Below, piece by piece: positions 23,201-35,200 of a DNA stretch of 64,000 nucleotides. Source of the stretch: Echinarachnius parma (Eukaryota > Echinodermata > Echinoidea > Clypeasteroida > Echinarachniidae). The position numbers and the translations under genes were made by a program. The stretch's first letter is position 1. Every line of letters begins with the position of its first letter. Below the pieces are notes generated by a model that was given only the letters and a program-made list of their open reading frames with translations, had not been told where the DNA came from and did no database searches. The stretch covers positions 47,884-111,883 of the forward strand of contig JBAMJV010008217.1 of the NCBI GenBank assembly GCA_037951105.1, given 5' to 3'.

Positions 23201-26200
23201 TATGACCCGGTCTGGGTTCGTATCAGGACCTCCAGTGCATTAGGTGGACACTCTAACCGCTAAGCCACCATGCTCGGTTACAAAGGTAATATGGAAGACT
23301 CAAATAAGTGGGACCTTGTTATAATGAGAAGCCTGTTAGTTGGGACCATGACAATTGCCTTGTTATGTCAGGGTAAAGAAAGAAAAGAACATAAAGAACT
23401 TGGACCAGGTCCAGCAAAATGACCTTGTTATATTAAAGAGGCTTCTTTGTGGCCCAGCGGGGAAGGAAATAACAAGGCCTGACAAAATGTAGCCACCTGA
23501 AAAGCAAATATGCACAACAAAAGGCACAAGAAAGTATGTTCTATGTGATTTTCCAGTTGGGGAAATAAAGTTTAGTATAGATGCACTTTTTGTAACCCCT
23601 GGGCGAGCTCGCCAGACATAACTTTACATCTTGCCATTGCTAGGCATTATCGTGTTAAAAGTTGGGGGAGAGGGGGGGGGGGGGGTGCAGCAAAAGAAGA
23701 AAGAATACTCATTTGGGTTACCCCTTCTCTTCCCCTGTTCCCCACCCCCTCCCCCCCTCCCCCCCCCCCCCCCCCCCCAAAAAAAAAAAAAAAATCAGTT
23801 TGCTCTGGTCTCTAGTCTGTTTTTATTGTATTTTTTGTCTATTGGCATGAATGTCTATTGAGCTATGGTTTGATTGTATTTTTCTGCAGGCGATACTTGT
23901 ATGGAATCAACAAGATATTAGTCCAGGTGAAATCCATACCACTGCTCCTTATCCAGGAGGTGAGTCAACATGAACTGAAATTGAATTGATTAATTTCTAG
24001 TCATGAACAGATTGTATTTAAAATGACCGCTAGAAGTAAATTACAAACAGAATTACAGTACCAATTAACATGAAAGCTTCATGATTTGGGCACATCATGT
24101 ATAGAGCTGGTGAATTGGTGAAATCATGATAATTGGAATGGTAGAAGGCGCAGTACAAAGACGTGGTTTGATGGCGTGAATGAAATTATACAAAAAACAG
24201 AAATGTAATAGAATGAGATCTTTAAACATGCTAAAAATCTGGAGATTGGAATTGATTTGACAATAACATTTTCTTTGTGTCCAGTCAAAGAAATTTGTAT
24301 TATCCCCTCTTTAAGTGTAATTAATTCATGTTTTTCTCACCCCCCCCCCCCCCCCCCCTCCCTACAGATCCTGAACCCGTTCTAAATCCCCTCTTTAATT
24401 GTAATTCATTCATTTTTGTCTTCCTACACAGATTCTAAACCCGTTCTACATCTTCCAAATCTTCAGCGTGACAGTTTGGATCGTGGATGAATATTATCTC
24501 TACTCATTCTGTATCATCGCAATGTCAATCTTGTCCATCTCCATCTCCCTCTACACAACTAGAACGGTGAGTATTGTTGAAACTTGAGATGTCTGGAGGA
24601 TGCCCTCTTGTGTTACCGGCTTCTTTTTTTAATGAAAATAGCCCTGTAACTTAACCGTTTATTTTACTACTATCCAAGCATCAGTGAATTAGAACTGTTA
24701 ATTTTGTTATTATAACTGTCAAGTTTTAGATATTAACAAAAATTTCGACCAAAACTGTACTATCCCTTTAAAATATTGATGTATGATTTAAGCGCTTTAA
24801 TAACAAAGGAATTATGAAGATAATTGAGTAATTACAGGGTATGTAGTTTCGTGGATCGGACCTTTGTCTGTCAACATGCAGGGCATGCATTCAATGCCCA
24901 ACGGTGCTTTGTGATCTGTAATTTATCTTTGTAATGTAATCATTAATAAAAATATGCAACTTTTTCTGATTATTTCTGACTTTTTTTTTAAATGTCTGTT
25001 CCATCCCCAGCAACAAAAAACACTCAGAAGGATGGTACTATCCAACACCACAGTGCAAGTTTTCAGACCAAATGGAGGTAAGTGTTCACCTTTTGTTCTT
25101 TTGGAATCATAGGGAGGGAGATGCATATTTGATTTGATTTGGTTCAACCTGTGCAGAGTGACTACCAAAGGGAAACACGAAAAGTGGCCACTGTAGACAG
25201 TTGACCTCTATAGCCAGGTTCCATTACATTGTACAGTCAAACCTGTGCACAGTGACCACCAAAAGGCAACAAAAAAAAGTAGACACTGTAGACAGGTGAC
25301 CTCCATAGACAGGTTCCATTACATTGTACAGTCAAACCTGTGCACAGTGACCACCAAAAGGCAACAAAAAAAGTAGACACTGTAGACAGGTGACCTCCAT
25401 AGACAGGTTCCTTTACATTGTACAGTCAAATCTATGCACAGTGACCACCAAAGGGAAACAAAAAAGTGGCCACTGTAGACAAGTGACCTCTATAGCCAGG
25501 TTCCATTACATTGTACAGTCAAACCTGTGCACAGTGACCACCAAAGGAAAACAAGAAAAGTGGCCACTGTAGACAGGTGACCTCTATAAACAGGTCCCCT
25601 AACATTGTTTTTTCTCTGCAAGAGATCAGTTTTGGTTTATCCAACACATGCACAAGGCAATGTCATCATCATCATCATCATCATCATACCTCAAGAATCT
25701 CTGCATTACATGTATGTCCTGATTTCCTATGATATTTGCAGCACCCTTCATGTAGTCATTCAACCACTAGACATTTTTGTTATCCTATCCATTCCTTTGA
25801 TCCGTTTCTTTAGATATATTTTTGTGTATCACCCATTTCCATACTTGCCAACATTTGAATTTTGGAAAGAGGGACAAAATTGGCCGGGGGTCCAAAGTCG
25901 CAGCATAATTGCACAAGTGTGCGGGAAGTGCACATTGCAAGCACAAAGTCCATTGCGACAGGGGTCCAGGCCTTGACGTTTTTGAGTATTAAATGCATTC
26001 TCGACCCATTTTTCATAATTCTTCCAAAATTACTAGGTAAGATTTGGTCAGGTTTACGTTTAGATTTTTTCTCTATACATTTAATAAAGTAAAGTAAAGT
26101 TTGTTTTGTTTGTTTGTTTTTTTTTTAACTTAAAAATCAGGACGTCCCGATTTTACACTTCTAAAAAATTCAAAACATGGGACAATTCCGATAAAAACGG

Positions 26201-29200
26201 GACAGTTGGCAAGTATGCATTTCATTTATTTCCCCCCTCTTTTCATCTTTGGACAGAAATCGAGACTGTTTGGGAGGACCAAATCGTACCGGGCGATGTC
26301 ATCATCATACCAAACAGTGGCTGTACAATGACTTGTGATGCTGTCTTGGTCGCAGGAAACTGTATCGTTGATGAGAGTAACCTCACTGGTAAGTAAAGAG
26401 GGGTAGTCATTATTACCCCTGGGGGTGTTGCATAAAGAGTTGCGATTAATCACAAAGTCAGAAAACACGCGCACTTGAGCCAATCAGATTTGGCATTTAG
26501 GTGCATTTTCTGATTAAAGGACCTAAAGAATACAACATACTTTGACACTTATTCCATAGTTGATGACTTGAAACATATGTCTGCTGAAAAAAAATCCATG
26601 AAAATAAACACAGTAGTGATTTAAGACTAGTTTTCTGATGCCAAATCTCACTTAGCAGCCAGATTACGCCCCACCCACATTTAGGGTCGACATGTGATTG
26701 ACAATTCATTGGCTTACGTTTAGATGACGTCACATTTCGGCGATTTAAAAGGGGCGTTCCCAAGACAATTAGATATTTACTAATCACCTCAAAATGTATT
26801 GATTTCATGAGAAATGACTGCCAAATTCTTTTTCTTTGGGAAAAATTACATATAGAGAGCCGAATTGTGAAAATTAGGCCATCTAGACGCCGTAGTTCCT
26901 TTAATCGCAAGTTTGCGATCAATTTGCAACTCTTTCTGCAACACTCCCTGGTCATCTGGCCACATTTCAAACCTGCCCAACTATCTTGTGCACCTTCTCA
27001 ACTCCCTGGGGAACATACAGAACCCAGTGACAATGACAGCATGAGATGATGGTGTATTCTTCCATGTCAATTCTCATCCATAATCATATAGTTTAACCTT
27101 GTATCAGACACGGCCCGTATTCACAAAGGAGGTTTGTACAAACCATGGTTCAAACCGAGGTTTACATCTATGGAATGCCAATTGTAAACTGATGGAGAGA
27201 GAATGTGTACCATCAACATTGTTAACAAGTAAGGAATTTACATTCTCTCTCCACCAGTTTACAATTGGCATTCCATAGATGTATACCTTGGTCAAACCAT
27301 GGTTTGTACAAACCTCCTTTGTGAATTCCACTCATTGAGGACAATAGGGGAATGGTTTTACGCGACATCGTTTCCTTCCTACAGGGGAAAGTGTGCCCAT
27401 CACCAAGACGCCTCTGCCCAACCCCGAGAGTGGGGAAATCATGTACTCCATGGACGACCACAAGAGGCACACGCTGTTCTGTGGGACGCATGTCATACAG
27501 ACCAGGTTTTACGCAGAGGAGAACGTCAAAGCAGTTGTAGTACTGACAGGTAATTGATGATAATAGTGATGATGTTGGTGGTGGTGGTGGTGGTGGTGGT
27601 GGTGACAATGAAGATGATGATGATGTCTGAAAGTGATCATTGTGATTATGACTATGATTGAAATGCTGGCAGTGGTGCTTGTAGTTACAACAAAGATGAC
27701 ATTTACAATGATGATGATCTTGATGCTGGTTTTTTGAGGTGATATTGATGGTAATGGCGATGATGATGTTCATGATGACAATGATGTTTATAAAATTTGT
27801 GTAAGGATCAATTGGACTAATGAGATTATTAATTGATGATGATAACCATGAAGATGATGATGAGGATGCTTTTACTGGTGTTGGTGATATGATTAGTTGT
27901 AGTGGTGTTTATGATGTTAATGTTTGAAGATCATGAAAATTAAGATGCCTTTTTGTTCTTCTTACTCAGGATTCGCCACTGCCAAAGGAACAATGGTTCG
28001 TTCCATCCTCTACCCCATGCCCACTGAAATCAAACTCTTCCGTGACTCGTTGCTTTTTGTTGGAATCTTAGCAATATTTGGTAAGTCTTGCGTATTAATG
28101 GAAGGTAAATGAGATTACATTCTTTAAACAAACAAAAAGACTGGAAGATTACAAATGTTCGTATTAAAATAGCATTTGTTACAAATTAAATGAAAAAATT
28201 GAGTGTGATTCTGTAGAAAATAGCAGGGAGAAAAATGTGTTTACAGCACCAGTCTAGCTGGGGAGGCCTCTGGCTAAATTCCTGGTGAAGCTTATTTTCA
28301 TTTATTAATAATGTTAACATAAGATGAAAACACAATGGAGTGTAAAGCTAGGAGAAATTTTAAATTTAGAAACTTTAAACTTTAGATATGGAACAAAAAA
28401 TATGTACAACCAGCAGAACCAGCTTGCATATATTGTATGTTGAGTTTAATATTTTATTTGTTATGCTATATGGTATTTTGATACAGAAAAATCACATGTG
28501 GCTGTAAACATGAATATGAATGAAATATCTTTTGTGCCTTTTTGATAATTCATTGATTTCTTCTATATTTTCCTTGCAGCATTTATTGGGTTCATCTACA
28601 CAGTCGTTGTTCTTGCCATTGATGATGTAAGTCGGCCATTCTATTTTCTTTTCACTCTTCCGTCCCGTTTTCTCAGATTTAACCAAATTTCATAAAGGGA
28701 AAGTTCTTGTCAATCTGAATTTAAGCAACTAAAACTTGTATGCTATTGTAAAAACACAAACTTATAGTTATTATTTATTCATGCATGAATGGTAGACAAC
28801 AAATCTGAACAGCTTAAGTTAGGAGATTGTTTTCCCTTTGTTACAATTGAGGCTCCCATCGGACACCCGACATTTTTCAAAATTTGTGAATGTAATTTTT
28901 AAGCTGCACTATTACCTTCGTTCATTTGAATCGTATAACTATTGAATATACATGTTTATAATCACTTTGTATGAATTGTGCTTGAAAGACCAGGGAAAAT
29001 AATAATAACATTCACCATAAGCAGATGTTTGCACGTTAGAGAAATTAATTCACTAATATAATACTTTATTAAATTTTGATTTTGTGGCAGACTCCCACCA
29101 AAGAGATTGTACTTAAAGCTCTCGACATCATCACGATTGCGGTGCCCCCGGCACTTCCTGCGGCCCTAACCATCGGCATGGTCTATGCTCAGCTACGACT

Positions 29201-32200
29201 GAAGAAGCGTGGAATATTCTGCATCAGCCCGCAGAGGATCAACTTGTGCGGAACGCTCGATATTGTCTGTTTTGATAAGGTTGGTTTGAAAATGTGTGTA
29301 TATCATTAAAGAAAAGAAAAAACAAATCAATTGTGTCATTGGTTTGGTCTAAGCTCAGCTAGGACTCAATAAATGTGAAATATTCTGCATTAGTCCACAG
29401 TGGATCAACTTATGAGGAACACTTGATATTGTCTGTTTTGATAAGGTTGGTATCATAACAAATATTTCTTTAAATTTTAATTGTCACACCCAAAAAGTTG
29501 AGATGATATTTTTTGTGACTGTGATTGGTTGGGTCTAAGTTTAGCCACGACTTAAGAAACACAGATTGTTGTGCATCAGAGGATCAACTTGTTCGTAATG
29601 CTTGATATTGTCTGCCTCTATTAAAAACAAGTTTTGATGATTGCCCCTTCCCCCCCCCCCCAAAAAAAAGATAATGTTTTGTTTTGTTTTTGGTTTCTAG
29701 TCTATAGCTTAGCAATGATTCTAGTAAGATGGCATAACTTGCATCAGCTTGCAGAGTATCAACTTGTGCTGAACACTTGATATTGTCTGCTTAAATAAGG
29801 TTGATTTAATTTCTAGAAAGATTTGTGTATGTAAATGATTGAAGACGGTCACAAATGATCTGAACACAACTTGTGGATGTGGGGGAAACAAAGCAAATGT
29901 AATTTAGTATGGGCTCAGTCCCTCATTCAAACATATAAACCCTGTATTGAGCGCTTTATAAATGCAAGCTATAATTATTATTATTATTATTATTAATAAT
30001 GTTTTCTCTTTCTATGTAAATCAATGGAGCCGCAAGCTATCCAGATTCAATAGCTTGCGGCTCCATTGATTTACATTTTACTACACTTGCCTTTATAGTG
30101 GACAAGCAGTTTTCAGCAGTTTTTTACATTTTTTCTCTTTCTAATTATTGTTCAGACTGGAACACTCACCGAAGATGGTCTTGATTTGTTGGGTATCCAA
30201 GAGACTTCAGAAGGAGGGTAAGTAGCACTGACTGAGTGTTATATTTGCTGTTAAAGCTCGAACATAAGTTGTGTCATAATTAGTTATAGCAATGGTTTAT
30301 ATGTGACTGGCTATATCGAAACCCACCACATATTGATAATTTTATTTTGCAGGGGGCAAATTAACATTTTGACATAACATAGCAAGATTAAATTTTGCTC
30401 TTTATAATCATGTAAACAAAATTAAGTTGAAATATTAATCCAGTGCAAAGTTATGTACGATTTTCTACCACAACTTTTTATGGTTTTAATAGTGATTGTC
30501 ATATTTGAAACGTCAATATCTCAGTTTGTAATGCACTATGAAATATAAAAATTATCATAACCCTACCAAATATTTATCCAAATTGATTGAAATACATGTA
30601 GGTGTCAAATTAAAGCTGATGTATACCCCTTTCAAATGGTATATATATATATCTCAAATTAAAATTTTGCCAACAAGTGGTGGGTTTGATGATACATTTG
30701 GGGGCATTGGTTTGATTGTGATTTTGCAGTACATTTCTGTGGGCCTCTGGTGAAAAAGAGATATAGAAGAGTGGATAGATTAAAATAAAGGGTGTTCTCT
30801 CACAAAATAGTATTTTCTGAGAAGCACCAATGAAAGGAGGCAGGTATTAAAGAGATAGTGTAAAAAGGTTTTTCGTTCTTGGAGTTCTATTCAGAGAAGA
30901 ACTGTTGTGTAAATGCTGATAAAGAAAGGTGAACAGAAGTTTTGTTATTTTGGTTGGATTTAGCTGACAGTGTCGTGTGATTTTCTCCTAGGTTCTCCCC
31001 AATGGTAACGGATGTGACGTCCCTCCCGATTGGTCCGTTGGTGTCCAGCATGGCGACCTGTCACTCGCTGACCTTCATCAAGGAAGAGCTAGCGGGAGAT
31101 CCTCTGGATGTCAAGATGTTTGAAGCCACCGGATGGGTGAGTTCACTCTCTCTTCAATCACTTATTAATAGAACGCTTCTGTAATGTTTGCAAATAATAT
31201 GCGTATGACGTAAGACTCCCCGTTGGCAAGCTTAACAATAATAACTAGGTCCGGCAAGCTAAGTTTGCCGGAGCTTGCCGGACCTAGTTACTATTGTTAA
31301 GCTTGCCAACGGGGAGTCTGACGTCATACGCATATTATTTGCATACATTACAGAAGCGGTCTATTGAATAAAAGCAAACATTTATTCATTATTCTAAAGA
31401 GAAACAATTTAATAATGAGGAAAAGTCAGTATTAGCTAGACATCACAAAACAGTTATTCAATCCTGATGATATAATTTTGAAGATTAATAATATACATAC
31501 CCATCAATATGTGTGCTGTGCTTTGTGCAACACATTCTTTAGCGCAAACAAGTGCGAAGTACTGCAAACAAGCGCGAAGAAGTGCGAACAAGCTATTTAC
31601 TGCAAACAAACTCCCCATTCGCATGCACTTGTTCGCGAACAAATTTGTTTGCAGTATTTATGAAATCCTGTTTGCACTTGTTCGCAGTAAATCCCGTTCG
31701 TGCTTGTTCGCAGTACATTTGTTCCCGCTTATTCCATAGATATGTCGGTTTTCTTCTCACTAAAACCCCAAATAACCGATTTGCATTTTTATATCGATGG
31801 CTTATTCGTGCTATAGTTCGCGTTTGTTCACAGTACTTTATTTGTTCGCACTAATTAGTAGGATCGCATTCAGTATGCAGGAAAAGGTTTAAAGATTTTA
31901 TAGCAAATTAATTACAATTATATTGATGAATGCATGAAGAAAAAAAATCATTGCTTGCCTGTATTTTAATTGTATTTTTGCTTTCCTTATTCTGTTTTCA
32001 AGTTTTTGTATGAGCAAGGTAGCTATGGGGTATGTGGGTTTTCCCTTTTTATTTCCTTTTCACATATTTCAAATCATCCATTTGATTCAGATCACTGTCT
32101 GCATTTGCTCACCATTTGCTAAAATCAATGCAAAACATAAACAAAAAGACATTACCATTTAAACAATCATTTCAACATGACTTGAATTTCATTAAAATAA

Positions 32201-35200
32201 ATCACACCATCTTATAACCATATCATATTAAATCTATCCTTATCCATATTCATTTTCAAAGAGTTTATTAAAAAAACAATTGAGACAATTCCCATTGTCT
32301 AATATGAACGTCTCAACATGTGAGGAAGCTCATTATTATCGTCCATGAGCATTTCCGATGATTTAATGATTGAAAACTCCCTTCACACCCTCATAACATT
32401 ATAACTAAAACATCAGCAATATTGATCTGAACTCTCCTTTCACTGATTATCCGTCATTAATTATTTATTTTTTGTTTCTGCAGATAATTTCAATTTTGAA
32501 ACATATTTTTGTTAAAGGGGTAGTTTAGTTTTGGTAGAGAGGGCACTGCACATCACAATTTTTTGTGAGGTAATGAAAAACTGAGTGTCGAATTTGAGAG
32601 AACATGCAATTTTAATGGCAGAATAAACTTTATTTGGTCAAAATCGACCCAGAAACGGCTGAAATATTAATAAATATATCTGATCTTATAATTATTTGGG
32701 GCCCAAATAATTAGATGATTTTTTCTAAAAATTAAAAAAATGCTTGCACTTTTTCACAAATTTTCAAAAGCGTTTTTTAAAATAGTTGTTGATGATCTCT
32801 CTATTTAATCATTATTTCAATAAAACATCACATGCATAATTTTGTATGAAAAATGGTTGAAACCAATGCCTTTTTAGAAAGCGCCCTCTTGTGTTTTAAT
32901 GTTTAAAAAAAATGATAACAGGCTTTTTACTACTTCGTTTGTAATTTTGTATACCTTTCGAGCATGGTAGAGTTATAACTATGTATAGTTTATAATGTTA
33001 TTTTCCAGGTTTGGTTACTAAAGTTCAGCCTTACCAAAACTGTACTACCCCTTTAATGTGAATTACTCATTTTATGGAAACATTTCAAAATATATTCTGA
33101 GCAATACCATTTCATTGCTTCATAATAAGTCGCTAATGCTTTTCTACATGTATGTAGTTTATTGACATTTTGTGGAATATGAATTTTTCATGTTTTTACG
33201 TGAATTTTAACATGTTTGACCATATAGTTTAATAATCAAATATCCAAAACAAAATGATGAATTATGAATTTGGAGAATCATAGATACAATTTCACAAAAT
33301 GTTGAAGGGGGCAAGGCAAAATAAACATTTATGGATGTATACTGATAAATATACATATTTTACATGTATTTCCTATTGTATTGTATGACTTTTAGTCTGG
33401 TTTAACAGACACACATGAATAGTTGTTTGACCCTTTTGACCCTCTAAAGAACATGGCTCCACTCTGCTCACAACACTCGTAGAATCTTATCTATATTCAA
33501 TGCACTCAAGAGATAAAATTTGATGAATTCTACGCACTCACTTCTTACCAAGCTAAACCTTTTTTCTATTAACATTTTACAAATGAATGGGTTGAATACC
33601 GTAGAACACCATCGTCAAGCACCCCCCAAGTACCTATACACATCTTGCTTTTAAAGACGTTTCCATGAGATTCACCTCCATTATTATCCTCATGAATATT
33701 CCTCACCATTATTTGCATTCTTGATTAAAGTTTCCCGTTTGGACAGAGAGCGGGCGCTCTTTAAAAGCAAGATGCATATTGGTGCTTGGGGGTGCTTGAC
33801 GATGGTGTTCTACGGTATGCTATTCATGTCAAGTTGATTGAACTTAACTTTGACGCTCAGAGAGTTAATATGATTCTTGTTGCCTGTTCCTTTTCAAAGA
33901 ATTTGGAAGACTCCAACCCCGCCGAAACGAGCAACTATGATTCCATGGTTCCGACAGTTGTTAGGAGTCCTGGAAAACATGCAGACCTTCAGGCTGGAAT
34001 TGAGACTAGTGAAGAGGTCAGTTGTATATTTGATTTTTTGATAACCCATTCCCTTTGAGAGTCTGAAAATCCTGTAAACTGTGTACATAGCCCACAAGCG
34101 TGGTGAGGGGTTAATATTAAGTTAAACAAATTGTTTTTTCAGGGAATTTTGAAGATTTTAACCCAGCCAAAATAAGCAATTATTATTCCGTGGTTCTGAC
34201 AGTTGTTACAAGGGGTCTTACTAGAGAACGACTCATCACTATCATTCAAGCAGGTATGCGTGGCATCCACATGTAGAGATAGTTAAAGGCAGAGAGAAAG
34301 AGAGAGAGAGAGAGAAACTATAGAGGCAGCCAGCAGGCCAGAAAGGAAACAATAGAATAGACAGTTCAGAGGACATGAATGAGATGATTGAAATAACAGA
34401 ACAGAATACCAACAGATGTTGATAGAGAAGAATGGGGTGACGGTGACAAAAGGGGATGAGCATAATGGAACAGAACTTGAACTAAATACCATGTCAAAAT
34501 ACACGGAAATGTATTAACTAATCAAAAGTATATAGAGTGGGTAGAACGGGCTAACTGGTAAAATAATGGAGTCAAAACACTGAGAACATATAAACTAGAT
34601 GAAATTATGGGATACTTGGTACTAGGTAGTTTAATCCTCCTGAATTCTCCATAGGAGTTTTAACTGGAGGTGGGTCCGAGAGAGTGGTTAGCCCCTAAGG
34701 ACAGAAGGGTCCTTAGCAAGCGCATTCTGGCATGTATGAAGTGAGGGCTGGTTTACTGTAGATTGAAGTAGCTTATTCCATTAAGTGGTTGTATGAACGA
34801 AGAATGAATTTGCAATTAGACCAAAATAATGGTTCTAGACTGAACTTCAATTTGTATGCGAATAACGGCCAATAAGGACCAAGAACAAAAACTAACAACC
34901 CCAAACAAGCTGCGATCAGCCTGAAAATGAAAAAACCAGGCAAATCACCAAGAACAACCAAAAGTTATTTAAATGAAGAATTATTATTTTTGGGGAAATT
35001 CTCCCTTATTCTTGCTTTTTCTTGGGGAGTAACATTCCTTATTGTATTATTTTGTCATGACTTCATTTACATAGGATCTGGGTGAAATAGGCATCATCAA
35101 ACAGTTCCCGTTCTCGTCGAGCCTTCAGCGCATGAGCGTCATCGCCAGGGCAATGAACGCCAAGCAGATGAACGTCTACAGCAAGGGAGCCCCAGAGAAG

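Noticed and set aside
23205..23280. tRNA gene on the minus strand
   Set aside because: Boxes are recognisable but the fold is incomplete and a non-tRNA tail follows; SINE head more likely.
23631..23861. Proline/lysine-rich ORFs around C and A homopolymers
   Set aside because: Arise from C30 and A17 runs in an intron; length of such runs is unreliable in assemblies.
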